Shown here piece by piece: positions 30,078 through 38,696 of a stretch of 57,441 nt of DNA (position 1 is the first letter of the stretch; every line of letters begins with the position of its first letter). Origin of the DNA: Pseudomonadota bacterium (lineage in GTDB: Bacteria > Pseudomonadota > Alphaproteobacteria > Rhizobiales > Rhizobiaceae); assembly GCA_023444445.1 (NCBI GenBank), contig JAEXMK010000079.1:1-57441 (forward strand), read 5' to 3'. Position numbers and translations under genes: made by a program. The notes beneath the pieces are model-generated. The model saw nothing but the letters and a program-made list of their open reading frames with translations, was not told where the DNA came from and did not search any database.

Positions 30078-30137
30078 TTCCGATGATCCCTCAGCTGGCG
30101 TTGAACTATTTGCAGATTACACGCGGTGGAACCAAAT

Positions 30138-30181
30138 TATCTTGCATTGTGACGCGTGAAAATGTCTCTTGAAGCAAGATA
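30138..30181. promoter_or_regulatory. Inverted TATCTTGC/GCAAGATA arms in the divergent promoter
   Basis: Perfect 8-bp arms lie 36 bases apart centre to centre between the PLP enzyme and the Lrp-type regulator. Lrp-family regulators commonly bind paired half-sites spaced over a few helical turns, so this is a candidate autoregulatory and target site. Confidence 0.4.
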
Positions 30182-30200
30182 TTGCGGGGAATGAACGTTT

Positions 30201-30659
30201 ATGTCGCAGAAAATTGCAGATCCGATCGACAGGCGGATACTCAAGGAATTGTCAGCTGACGCGAGAATCACAAATAACGAACTCGCCGAGCGGGTGGGGC
30301 TGTCTGCATCGGCATGTTTGCGGCGGCTTCGACGCCTGGAGGAACTGGGCATTATCAAAGGGTACGCCGCAATCATCGATCCGGCATTTGAGGGGTGGAC
30401 CATGACGGCCCTCGCATCCGTCCGCCTCAGCCGCCAGCACGATGACGAGATCCGGATGTTTGAGGCGGCCGTTCTTGACTGGACGGAGGTTCTCGAATGT
30501 CATCTGGTCACGGGTTCGAGGGACTACATGCTCAAGATCATGTGCAGCGGGCTGGATGATTACGAGCGTTTCATCAAGGAAAAGATCGCGAAGCTGAAAT
30601 GCGTCGACACCATTGAGACAAGCTTCGTGATGAACACGATCAAGGCGCGCCGCATCTGA
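30201..30659 (+). CDS. Lrp/AsnC-family regulator
   Basis: A 152-residue regulator. It has an N-terminal helix-turn-helix (DRRILKELSADARITNNELA, GLSASACLRRLRRLEELGII) and a C-terminal RAM domain that binds amino acids (HLVTGSRDYMLKI). A GGGGA sequence precedes the ATG. It is divergent from the Cys/Met PLP enzyme and likely controls it in response to a sulphur amino acid. Confidence 0.92.
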   Translation: MSQKIADPIDRRILKELSADARITNNELAERVGLSASACLRRLRRLEELGIIKGYAAIIDPAFEGWTMTALASVRLSRQHDDEIRMFEAAVLDWTEVLECHLVTGSRDYMLKIMCSGLDDYERFIKEKIAKLKCVDTIETSFVMNTIKARRI

Positions 30660-30900
30660 CGTCGCAACCAGCGTTGGCAGCAATCCGCTACACCCCCGGA
30701 GTTTCGACGTCCGTTTAAAATACGCAGTCGGCATCAGTCCCGCGATGCACCGAGCCTAACGGCGGGAAAGAAGGAAAAAACAGACTTCCGAACGATGCGG
30801 CATTCAACATCAGCGGGGGCCTGATGTAGAACACGCCGCGCAACTATCTGGGCTGCGCGGCATGTTCCATCGTCATCGGCAAGAAACGGCTCTGCGGACT
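30660..30900. other. Gene-free stretch with a hairpin
   Basis: There is no convincing gene here. A hairpin with arms GCCGCGCA/TGCGCGGC at 30835-30861 lies just past the stop of the minus-strand hypothetical gene and may end its transcript, although no T-run follows. Confidence 0.4.
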
Positions 30901-31272
30901 TCAGGCTTCGGCAGGTTCGCGAACATCATCAAGAAGAAAGTGCACGATCACATAGGGCGTCGTGTGTTTCTGACCGCTATCGGACACGCTCTCGACACTG
31001 CCGCCATCCGAGGGATGCCATTTCTGGTAATGGGGGTTATTGGCGATCAGCGTAATCGCCTTGCCGGCAAGCCTGCCGTTCAACCGATAACGAACCTCTG
31101 CGAGAGGCCAGATCTTCTCAAAATCCTGCTGACTGATACGGGCTTTCAAAGCCCTTCTGGATATCGCTTTTCCTGGCGAACCATCGTCATGTGCTACCGG
31201 TGGAATATGAAGGTCAACCTCTTCCGCATCTTCCAGCAGAAAGGCAAATTCGTCTGGCCACATCCGTCTCAC
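30901..31272 (-). CDS. Hypothetical protein, 123 aa
   Basis: A GTG-started frame preceded by GGAGGAG with 6-base spacing, which is strong support for translation. The product is soluble and acidic in its first third (WPDEFAFLLEDAEEVDLHIP), with no membrane segment or signal. I do not recognise the family. It stands alone between the Lrp regulator and mesD. Confidence 0.72.
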   Translation of the reverse strand: MRRMWPDEFAFLLEDAEEVDLHIPPVAHDDGSPGKAISRRALKARISQQDFEKIWPLAEVRYRLNGRLAGKAITLIANNPHYQKWHPSDGGSVESVSDSGQKHTTPYVIVHFLLDDVREPAEA

Positions 31273-31578
31273 GTATCGCTCCTCCCAAAGCTTACCATCT
31301 TACAGCATGGCCATGATAGCGCCTCTGCCGCGGGAGGCAATGGCGGATATGACCCCGTACTTGCCGGCATTCCTAGTCTCCCGACTTGTTACTCATTCCA
31401 TAGAAGGGGAGGACCGGCGTGATGGGTGGGGTTGTCCACGATGTCAAAGCGGTGGTGCACCCTGTTCATATCGGCCAGGTCCCCTCGACTGCGGGACCGT
31501 TAGACCATGTCGATAAATCTCAAGAACCATCGGAGGCCGGCGATTGAGGTCACTCTTCCTCGCGTCACATTATCAGTA
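31273..31578. other. Intergenic stretch downstream of mesD
   Basis: No gene is supported. A 6-bp hairpin, GGTCCC with GGGACC (31478-31498), lies about 80 bases past the mesD stop and may be part of its transcript end. The small plus-strand frames here lack ribosome-binding sites. Confidence 0.35.
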
Positions 31579-32607
31579 TCAGGCCGAAAGCTCCTTTCGG
31601 ATGATTTCCGCCCCTGCAGCCAAGGCATTGAGTTTGCCTCTTGCGACCTGACGCGACAGGGGCGCCATGCCGCAATTGGTGCAGGGATAGAGCTTGTCGG
31701 CATCTACAAACTGAAGCGCTTTTCGCAAGGTATTCGCGACTTCCTCCGGGGTCTCGACAGCATTGGTTGCCACGTCAATGGCGCCAACCATCACCTTTTT
31801 ACCGCGAATGAGCTCAATGAGATTCATCGGAACACGGGAGTTGTGGCATTCCAGCGAGATCAGATCGATGTTGGACTTCTGCAGTTTGGGGAAAGCTTCT
31901 TCATATTGACGCCACTCCGACCCCAGAGTCTTTTTCCAATCCGTATTGGCCTTAATGCCGTATCCATAGCAAATATGGACGGCGGTCTCGCACTTGAGCC
32001 CTTCGATTGCCTTTTCAAGCGTCGCAACGCCCCAGTCATTCACCTCGTCAAAGAAGACATTGAATGCGGGTTCGTCGAACTGGATGATGTCGACACCAGC
32101 AGCTTCCAGTTCTCTTGCTTCCTGATTGAGGATCTTGGCGAATTCCCAGGCGAGCTTTTCGCGACTTCTATAATGGCTATCATAGAGCGTATCGATCATG
32201 GTCATGGGACCTGGCAGGGCCCATTTGATTGGCTGTCTGGTTTGCTGACGCAAGAATTTGGCGTCCTCGACAAAAACCGACTTTTCGCGAGACACTGCGC
32301 CAACGACCGTCGGCACACTGGCATCGTAGCGATTGCGAATTCTGACGGTCTCACGTTTCTCAAAATCGACGCCACTGAGATGCTCGATAAACGTCGTGAC
32401 AAAATGTTGGCGCGTCTGTTCACCGTCACTGACGATATCGACGCCTGCCTGTTGTTGATCATTGAGGGACAACCGCAGGGCATCACGTTTGCCCTCAATC
32501 AATTCCTCATCCTGCAATTTCCAGGGTGACCAGAGCTTTTCAGGTTGTGCAAGCCAGGAGGGTTTCGGCAGGCTGCCGGCGGTTGACGTGGGCAACAGTG
32601 TTTTCAT
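31579..32607 (-). CDS. mesD: B12- and folate-independent methionine synthase MesD (core MetE family)
   Basis: A 342-residue protein equal to the catalytic half of MetE without the folate-binding half. The zinc site is intact: His211 and Cys213 in HICYGYG, Glu253 in LECHNS and Cys312 in NCGMAPL. The directly upstream gene is DUF1852 (MesX), the defining partner of the MesD family of methionine synthases, which also needs oxygen. It should methylate homocysteine from a non-folate donor. It is 25 bases after mesX, so one operon. Confidence 0.87.
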   Translation of the reverse strand: MKTLLPTSTAGSLPKPSWLAQPEKLWSPWKLQDEELIEGKRDALRLSLNDQQQAGVDIVSDGEQTRQHFVTTFIEHLSGVDFEKRETVRIRNRYDASVPTVVGAVSREKSVFVEDAKFLRQQTRQPIKWALPGPMTMIDTLYDSHYRSREKLAWEFAKILNQEARELEAAGVDIIQFDEPAFNVFFDEVNDWGVATLEKAIEGLKCETAVHICYGYGIKANTDWKKTLGSEWRQYEEAFPKLQKSNIDLISLECHNSRVPMNLIELIRGKKVMVGAIDVATNAVETPEEVANTLRKALQFVDADKLYPCTNCGMAPLSRQVARGKLNALAAGAEIIRKELSA

Positions 32608-32632
32608 GATAGGTTACCTTGTGTTTTGTTCG

Positions 32633-33616
32633 TCAATGGACGCAATCGGCAGACCATTTCTCGAGAATGGTCTTGTACGGCCTGATGAAATGCTGCTCGG
32701 CAAACCTGCCCTGCTCGATAGCTAGCCGGCTACGTTCTTCCCGATCATAGAGAATTCGAGTTAGTGAATAATCCTGGTGGTTCAGGTCTGGCTGATAACG
32801 CGCGCCCGCCACAGAATTGGCGTTATAAATCTCGGGCCGGTAGATTTTTTGAAAAGTCTCCATCGTGCTGACGGTGCTGATAAGCTCGAGATTGGTGTAA
32901 TCACCGAGCAAATCACTGACAAAATAAAAAGCCAGTGGCGCGACGCTATCCGGAGGCATGAAGTAGCGGACCTGCAACCCCATTTTTTTGAAATATTGGT
33001 CAGTCGAAGAGAATTCATTCTGCTGGTATTCTACACCCAACACGGGATGCCGGTTGTCAGTCCGATGATAGGTTCTGCTGCTTGATGCGCTCAGGCATAT
33101 GACTGGCGGCTTGTTGAAATTCTCCTTGTAAGCGGCCGAGTCCAGGAAACACTTGAACAGGTTTCCGTGCAGATCGCCAAACTTTTCTGGCGTGCTGAAT
33201 TGGGCCCGGTTTCTGTTGTGCTCTGGCAGCACCACGCTGAAGTCGTAATCCCGGACATAGGAGGAGAAATTATTGCCAACAATGCCGTCAATGCGCTCGT
33301 TGGTTTTTCGATCGAAGACGTTCGTTTTCAGGATTTCAATCAGTGGGAAAGCATCATTCTTGCCTTCAGCACCAATATTCATTTCGACGGATATGATTTC
33401 GAGCTCGACAGAATAGCGATCGCCTTCAGGATTATCCCAATACGCCAGAGCGTTGAAACGATTGTCGATCATCCTCAGGGCGTTGCGCAGGTTCTCTTTC
33501 CGGTTCTCCCCTCGAGCGAGGTTGGCAAAATTGGTCGTAATGCGCGTATTTTCTGAAGGATGATAATCCTCGTTGAAATAAACTCTCTTGAGATCAAAAA
33601 TAAAATCTCCGCTCAT
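32633..33616 (-). CDS. mesX: MesX, DUF1852 partner of MesD
   Basis: A 327-residue DUF1852 protein recognised from its highly conserved opening (NTRITTNFANLARGENR, then LRMIDNRFNALAYWDNP). MesX is required for MesD methionine synthase activity, and its exact role is not established in what I know. The gene is first of a two-gene operon with mesD and looks more A+T-rich than the kdp region. A MetR-like site lies about 190 bases upstream, and a cobalamin riboswitch and metR are transcribed the other way. Confidence 0.88.
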   Translation of the reverse strand: MSGDFIFDLKRVYFNEDYHPSENTRITTNFANLARGENRKENLRNALRMIDNRFNALAYWDNPEGDRYSVELEIISVEMNIGAEGKNDAFPLIEILKTNVFDRKTNERIDGIVGNNFSSYVRDYDFSVVLPEHNRNRAQFSTPEKFGDLHGNLFKCFLDSAAYKENFNKPPVICLSASSSRTYHRTDNRHPVLGVEYQQNEFSSTDQYFKKMGLQVRYFMPPDSVAPLAFYFVSDLLGDYTNLELISTVSTMETFQKIYRPEIYNANSVAGARYQPDLNHQDYSLTRILYDREERSRLAIEQGRFAEQHFIRPYKTILEKWSADCVH

Positions 33617-33799
33617 CGCGACCCGACTCCCTAGTCATCGATTTAACCATCGAATTTTTTGAACTATATTTTAGGATATATCGAATATTGTTTTCCATAT
33701 CGTCAGATCATCAGCGTTTATGCTGACCATACTTGAGACGTGTATGGATATATGCCCGAGACGGTGATCGAGTAAAAATGGTTTTATTTCATTGAAGCA

Positions 33800-33812
33800 T
33801 GAGCCATGTTCA
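33800..33812. promoter_or_regulatory. Candidate MetR site upstream of mesX
   Basis: TGAGCCATGTTCA differs at one position from the enterobacterial MetR consensus TGAA-N5-TTCA. It lies in the 311-base gap between mesX and the riboswitch, 184 bases before mesX. The target gene and regulator fit, but the site was picked by eye. Confidence 0.4.
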
Positions 33813-33927
33813 TGGTTGGACGTGTCGCTGGACTGGACATTCTCCGTTCCGCACCCCTCAGCGCTTCCATTACATTCGAGTGATAGATTTCTTGACCAGT
33901 TCAACGACATGCGACATTAATTAGCCA

Positions 33928-34110
33928 TCGTGGTTCTGCGGACGAAGGTCCGGAGCTAAGAGGGAATTCGGTGACGGCTTTAAACACAGCCTGAATCCGA
34001 AGCTGTCCCCGCAACTGTAAGCGACGAGCGAAAGTCCATCACGTCACTGAGGCCTGCCTCGGGAAGACGGACCAAAGCTATGACCCGCGAGCCAGGAGAC
34101 CTGCCGCGAT
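33928..34110 (+). ncRNA. Cobalamin riboswitch
   Basis: The B12 box GCCAGGAGACCTGCC is at 34091-34105, the conserved core GCAACTGTAAGCG starts at 34011, and a closing P1 pair links ATCGTGG (33928) with CCGCGAT (34104-34110). The order and spacing are those of the adenosylcobalamin-type aptamer. It faces right, into the thioesterase-metR pair, so it should turn these off when B12 is plentiful. Confidence 0.92.
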
Positions 34111-34123
34111 AAATAACGTCCAC

Positions 34124-34196
34124 GGGCGGGGTGTCCCGGAGTGCCGCTTTCGCGACAGGCATTCCCGCGCCTTTGCCTCTGCGTCATGTCCCGCCC
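34124..34196 (+). promoter_or_regulatory. Expression platform of the cobalamin riboswitch
   Basis: GGGCGGG (34124-34130) can pair with CCCGCCC (34190-34196) just before the first ATG of the downstream gene, with further short hairpins between. No T-run is present, so control of translation initiation seems likelier than termination. The fold was drawn by eye. Confidence 0.45.
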
Positions 34197-34208
34197 TGCC
34201 ACAACCTG

Positions 34209-34577
34209 ATGGCAGCGCCGATGACAGATACCGCAACGAAAAAAAAACCTGCCCAGCGCGGCGCGATAACCAGTCTCATCGATATCGTCTTTCCCGGAGA
34301 TACCAACCATCACGGCACTCTCTTTGGGGGAACGGGCCTCGCCCTTATGGATCGCGTCGCCTTGATTGCGGCAACTTACTTCTGGCGAACATTTTTCGTA
34401 ACCGCGTCCTTCGAACGCATCGATTTCAGGCAACCCGCACACATCGGGCACATCATCGAAACCGCGGCGAGACCACTCAAGGCCGGACGCCGTTCCCTAG
34501 CGGTCGACAAGGACCACCGGCCGGTTCCCGTTTACGACCCGGCCGAAATCATTTCCCCTGAGAAGGGAGGGGCATAA
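34209..34577 (+). CDS. Acyl-CoA thioesterase-like hotdog protein
   Basis: A 122-residue hotdog-fold protein like YciA. It has the active-site segment FPGDTNHHGTLFGGTGLALMD and the dimer strand VTASFERIDFRQPAHIG. The tail after RRSLAV (DKDHRPVPVYDPAEI...) does not look like the final beta strands of the family, so the fold may be incomplete. Start codons at 34209 and 34221 are both possible and neither has a clear ribosome-binding site. It is directly behind the riboswitch, and its stop lies 2 bases before metR. Confidence 0.72.
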   Translation: MAAPMTDTATKKKPAQRGAITSLIDIVFPGDTNHHGTLFGGTGLALMDRVALIAATYFWRTFFVTASFERIDFRQPAHIGHIIETAARPLKAGRRSLAVDKDHRPVPVYDPAEIISPEKGGA

Positions 34578-34579
34578 CC

Positions 34580-35467
34580 ATGCTGGACAGGCAACATCTT
34601 TCGATCCTGCGAGAAGTCGACCGCATGGGCAGCCTCACGGCCGCGGCCGAGCGGCTGAATGTCTCCCAATCCGCTCTCAGTCACACGATCCGCAAGCTGG
34701 AAGATCGGTACGGCGTGGCGATGTGGGAAAAGGATGGCCGCAACCTTCGTCTTACCGATGCGGGCCGCTATATCCTGACACTAGCGCAACGCGTTCTGCC
34801 CCAGATCGAGAGAGCCGAGAATGTTCTGTCGGATTATCGCCACGGACAACGAGGCTCGCTCAAGATCGGCATGGAATGCCATCCATGCCACCAGTGGTTG
34901 ATGAGCGTCACGAAACCCTATCTCATGGAATGGCCGGATGTAGGCTTGGAACTGACCACCTCGTTCGCTTTCGGCGGCGTGGCGGCGCTGACTGGATATG
35001 AGATCGATATACTGATCACACCGGATCCTATCGAGATGCCCGGGATTCACTATTTGCCGGTGTTCGATTACGAACTCGTGCTTGCGGTGCCAGTCGATCA
35101 TCCGCTGGCGCTGAAACGCCATGCCGAACCTGCGGATCTGCTGGATGAGACGCTTTTTACCTATCCGGTACCGCCGGAGCGGCTGGATGTGTTCACGCAA
35201 TTCCTGGGGCCGGCCAATTGCCGCCCGCGCCATCACAGAAATATCGAAACGACGGAAATGATGCTTCAGCTGGTAGCGGCAGGCCGTGGGGTCAGTGCCA
35301 TTCCCGATTGGCTGGTGCGACGGGAAGCGGCAGCACTGGGGGTCCGCTCCGTCCGCATCGGTCAAAGCGGCATCCAGAAAAGCATCCATCTCGGTTTAAG
35401 AGATGGTGACGAAACTGTTGATTTCATCGCCGGGTTTCTCGAGACCTCGCGTCAAACATTGGCCTGA
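34580..35467 (+). CDS. metR: LysR-family methionine regulator MetR
   Basis: A 295-residue LysR-type activator. It has an N-terminal helix-turn-helix (GSLTAAAERLNVSQSALSHT) and the MetR-type effector domain with FGGVAALTGYEIDILIT and TTEMMLQLVAAGRGVSAIP. MetR uses homocysteine as co-inducer. GGGAGGGG sits before the ATG, and the gene starts 2 bases after the thioesterase stop, so it is coupled and under the cobalamin riboswitch. Its likely target is mesX-mesD on the other strand. Confidence 0.9.
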   Translation: MLDRQHLSILREVDRMGSLTAAAERLNVSQSALSHTIRKLEDRYGVAMWEKDGRNLRLTDAGRYILTLAQRVLPQIERAENVLSDYRHGQRGSLKIGMECHPCHQWLMSVTKPYLMEWPDVGLELTTSFAFGGVAALTGYEIDILITPDPIEMPGIHYLPVFDYELVLAVPVDHPLALKRHAEPADLLDETLFTYPVPPERLDVFTQFLGPANCRPRHHRNIETTEMMLQLVAAGRGVSAIPDWLVRREAAALGVRSVRIGQSGIQKSIHLGLRDGDETVDFIAGFLETSRQTLA

Positions 35468-35550
35468 CGAGTCGGTGCCTTATCGGCATTGCTATAACCG
35501 CGTTTGCCGATTTCGATCGGTTAGCGGCCCCAGCCGGAGGAAGCACCTGT

Positions 35551-36129
35551 ATGCATATTGATGACTCATCGTCGGGCTGGCTCGCAGATGACGCCGCACA
35601 TACAATAAAAGCGGAAGCCCGAGCTTTCTGTCTACGGATGATCAATGAATTCTACGGCATCGGTTACACGCCCGCCTGGCACTCCGATCTGGACTCACTG
35701 TTGAGCGCCACACCCGAGAACTGGTTTTCGAATGGGGAGCGCGGAGGTTTCCTTCTCGTTCGGGATGATGCAGGACGCATCATCGCTGCTGGAGGTCTCT
35801 ACGGTCTGGGAAAAAAGCCACCCACGAGAGAACGCCTGCGAGATCGCTACCGCGACGCGGAAAGGGTGTGTCAGATCGTCCGGGTCTATCTGGAGCCAGG
35901 CGCCCGGCGGAAGGGACTGGGGTCGTCGGTAGTGTCAGCTCTGGAGACCAAGGCGCGCGAACTGGGCTACATCACTTCCTATCTTCACGCCGACGCAAAA
36001 ACACCCGACACCCTTCGTTTCTGGAGGAGCCAAGGGTACAACGAGTTCGGTCGGTTCTCCTATCCGTCACCAAAGGGAACGGATAGCAGTGTGGACTTCG
36101 AGAAGTCTCTGCATGGCGATTTTGAATGA
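35551..36129 (+). CDS. GNAT-family N-acetyltransferase
   Basis: A 192-residue protein with the acetyl-CoA-binding motif VRVYLEPGARRKGLGSSVVS at about 105-125 (a RxxGxG-type turn) and the C-terminal LRFWRSQGYNEFGRF strand. GGAGGAAG precedes the ATG. The acceptor substrate is unknown. It follows metR by 83 bases and may be an independent transcript. Confidence 0.85.
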   Translation: MHIDDSSSGWLADDAAHTIKAEARAFCLRMINEFYGIGYTPAWHSDLDSLLSATPENWFSNGERGGFLLVRDDAGRIIAAGGLYGLGKKPPTRERLRDRYRDAERVCQIVRVYLEPGARRKGLGSSVVSALETKARELGYITSYLHADAKTPDTLRFWRSQGYNEFGRFSYPSPKGTDSSVDFEKSLHGDFE

Positions 36130-36209
36130 ACACACAAAGATGTCTTTGTGTTTCAATCGAAGTCGTTTCGACTGATCCTTGCGATTGGGGCTTCAAAACA
36201 CTCGCCGCT

Positions 36210-37061
36210 TCAGGAGGGGCGAAATGCCCCTGTAATCCGTCGAAGCACGGCGTTCGCATGGTCGCCAGTGACCGTGGAAATCATTACGACGTCCAGTGTC
36301 GGAAGCTCCGGGAGCGCATGGTTCCTGACCTGCCTTACACCGGCGGGAGCAGCGCTTTGCGCCAGAAGCCCGATACCAATCCCTGCTTCGACAGCGGCTC
36401 CTACCGCCGTTGCTCCGGTCCCGACGAACACTTCGCGCCAGGCGATATCCGCGCTCTCCAGCGCCCGAAGAGCCATGGCTCGCAAATTGCAGGGCTCGGG
36501 TTGAAGCACGAGGGGCACGGGAACGTCTGAACGAAGATCGAAATCCGCAGCGCAATACCAGCCAAAGCTTTCCTGAAACAGCGTTTCTCCATCCCTGCGG
36601 ATATCATCATGCCGCAACACGACGATCGCATCGAGCTCTCCAGCATCATAGAGTTCAAGCAGGTTTCTCGTGCCGGCGGTGCGAAGATGAAGTGTAACGC
36701 TTATCACCCGCTCACTGACCATCCGAAGTATCCGCGGCAGGTCGGCCCCGATCAGATGATGTGTGACACCGATCGCCAGCCGCGTCGGCTCCTGACCGAA
36801 GACATCAAGTGCACTGCGACCAGCAGAGACATAGGCGCGCGCGGGTTCCAGAAAGCGTTCGCCTGCCGCCGTCAACCGCACGCGGCGCGGTGTCCGTTCG
36901 ACCAGACGATGTCCCAGCATGTCTTCGAGGCGGCGTAGACGCAATGATATCGCCGCTTGCGACGTATTCATCACGCCTGCCACCTGTGTGAACGATTGCA
37001 GTTCGGCAACGAGAAGAAAAGCCTCGACGGCCTCGGGATCCAATGAGCGCATGGCATTCAT
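36210..37061 (-). CDS. LysR-family regulator
   Basis: A 283-residue LysR-type regulator with helix-turn-helix segment FLLVAELQSFTQVAGVMNTS, QAAISLRLRRLEDMLGHRL and a periplasmic-binding-like effector domain. It is divergent from an MFS gene, its probable target. Two ATG codons (37061 and 37052) are possible starts and neither has a clear ribosome-binding site. A LysR-type box overlaps the first. Confidence 0.88.
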   Translation of the reverse strand: MNAMRSLDPEAVEAFLLVAELQSFTQVAGVMNTSQAAISLRLRRLEDMLGHRLVERTPRRVRLTAAGERFLEPARAYVSAGRSALDVFGQEPTRLAIGVTHHLIGADLPRILRMVSERVISVTLHLRTAGTRNLLELYDAGELDAIVVLRHDDIRRDGETLFQESFGWYCAADFDLRSDVPVPLVLQPEPCNLRAMALRALESADIAWREVFVGTGATAVGAAVEAGIGIGLLAQSAAPAGVRQVRNHALPELPTLDVVMISTVTGDHANAVLRRITGAFRPS

Positions 37062-37074
37062 AACAAACTGTTAT
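37060..37074. promoter_or_regulatory. LysR-type T-N11-A box at the lysR start
   Basis: ATAACA-AAC-TGTTAT is a perfect 6-bp inverted repeat with the T-N11-A geometry of LysR sites. It lies between the divergent lysR and MFS genes and touches the first lysR start codon, which fits autorepression together with control of the exporter. Confidence 0.55.
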
Positions 37075-37151
37075 CGCTGAAACTTGCAAGCCCCTAATTC
37101 TATCGACGCTTCAGGATGGATATTGCAGGACACTCTTAGTAGGAGCTTTTC

Positions 37152-38405
37152 GTGTCACAGATTTCTTCGTCCTCGCCTAGCGCTGCCCCTGTCGCCGATC
37201 CCCGCATATGGGCAGTGCTTGCCGTGGCGGTCGGAACGCAGACCGCAGGCTCATTCGTATCGCAGGGAATTTACATTCTCGTACCCTTCTGGCGAGAAGC
37301 ATTCGGCGTTTCCCTCGCATCCGCGTCGCTTGCCGTCACGGTCATGAACGGCGTCCAGATTGCGACGATGTTCACGCTCGGCCGTGCCATCGACATTCAC
37401 GGCGAGCGTCGTATCGTCGGCATTGCCATGCTCGGCATGGCAATCGCCATGGCCTGCGCGGCGACATTGGCAAACAGCCTGCCCGCGCTGCTCGTTTGCA
37501 TGGCATTCCTGGGGGGCACCTATGCTGCTGTCCAACCGGGCGGCACGCGGGCGATCATGCGCTGGTTCCCTCCCGCCAAACGCGGAATAGCCACCGGGTT
37601 TCGGCAGGCCGCGGTTCCCTTCGGAACGATGATCGCAGCAGCCCTCCTGCCGTTCATGGCAGTTCGTTACGGGTGGCATGCGGCAGCGTGGCTGTGCGCC
37701 GGAGTTTCCATCGCTGGCGCTGCGCTCTTCTGGGGGCTGTATCGTGAAGGAGGCGATGTAGCGGCAAAAACAGAGCGTCCGCTTCCCTTGTTAAAACTTG
37801 CCCGCATCGTGGGACAGGATCGCAGCTTCTGGCCCATATTGCGGCTTGGTATTGCCATGTCGGCATTTCAATTCACCCTTACCGCACACGTCATCGGCTT
37901 CATGGCGGACGGACTGGGGCTTGGTCTCTTTGTCGCATCGTCCATGTTTGCAGCAACACAGCTTGCGGGCATTCCAGGCCGTATTCTCCTCCCCTGGCTC
38001 AGCGATCGATTCCGACCCGGCCTTCGCGGTCAATCGTTCGGACTGGTATCCATCATTGCTGCCGGCGCCGCCACGCTCCTCGCGCTTCTCCCGATCGGCA
38101 CGCCACCAGCGGTTATCCTCCTCGTGCTTGTCGTCTTGGGGATATTCGGGATCGGCTGGTTTCCGCTTTACCTTCTGCAGATCGCCGAGAGCGCACCAAA
38201 AGGTTCGATCGCATCGACAATCGCCTTCGCGTCCACTATCTGTTTGGCCGTCATGGCAATTGGCCCCTATCTTTTCGGGCTCCTGGTCGACCGTTTTGGT
38301 TATGGCGCGGCTTGGTCAGCGCTGATCATCCCGGTTGTCGTGACCGCGCTGCCGCTGACCATCCCGTCACCGCGCCTCCCGAGGACTCAAACCGGCTCGC
38401 CGTGA
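37152..38405 (+). CDS. MFS transporter
   Basis: A 417-residue major facilitator with 12 predicted helices and the motif-A-like loop GRAIDIHGERRI. The helix-5 stretch AAVQPGGTRAIMRWFPPAKR with a Gly-rich turn resembles anion and CynX/NNP-type transporters. GTG start with AGGAG upstream. It is divergent from and probably regulated by the LysR protein. The substrate is not known. Confidence 0.85.
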   Translation: MSQISSSSPSAAPVADPRIWAVLAVAVGTQTAGSFVSQGIYILVPFWREAFGVSLASASLAVTVMNGVQIATMFTLGRAIDIHGERRIVGIAMLGMAIAMACAATLANSLPALLVCMAFLGGTYAAVQPGGTRAIMRWFPPAKRGIATGFRQAAVPFGTMIAAALLPFMAVRYGWHAAAWLCAGVSIAGAALFWGLYREGGDVAAKTERPLPLLKLARIVGQDRSFWPILRLGIAMSAFQFTLTAHVIGFMADGLGLGLFVASSMFAATQLAGIPGRILLPWLSDRFRPGLRGQSFGLVSIIAAGAATLLALLPIGTPPAVILLVLVVLGIFGIGWFPLYLLQIAESAPKGSIASTIAFASTICLAVMAIGPYLFGLLVDRFGYGAAWSALIIPVVVTALPLTIPSPRLPRTQTGSP

Positions 38406-38570
38406 GATAGAATGTTGACGTTTATGACCATACACGAACAACAGCGGCCGTGTTCGGGAAAGCATCGGCGATGCCACAGAGGTCAAGCCGCGTACGGCTT
38501 ATTGCCACCCGGACAAATCATAACGCCTAATCAATTTTATGATAATGCATGACAATCTAAAGTAGCTCAA

Positions 38571-38587
38571 TGGCGGAGAGGGTGGGA
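38571..38587. repeat. attL, left attachment-site repeat
   Basis: TGGCGGAGAGGGTGGGA is identical to the last 17 bases of the tRNA-Ser at 48384 (read from the 3' side). One mismatch further on, the match continues for two bases. It is the duplicated crossover core. Confidence 0.88.
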
Positions 38588-38662
38588 CTCAGTGGACAAT
38601 GCGCCCGGAACCGCTTGGAAACATTGAGAGTGTTGATATTCAAACATTTTTTAATAGGCCCG

Positions 38663-38684
38663 GTGGTACACAAAGGTGGTACAC
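38663..38684 (+). repeat. Two GTGGTACAC direct repeats near attL
   Basis: GTGGTACAC occurs at 38663-38671 and 38676-38684, with a third copy in the same orientation at 48322-48330 near attR. Short repeats clustered at both ends of an integrase-bounded element fit arm-type integrase binding sites. The second overlaps an in-frame GTG, so I start the integrase at 38697. The 165 bases from 38406 to 38570 before attL hold no gene or clear signal. Confidence 0.5.
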
Positions 38685-38696
38685 GTGGTCCTTCTT

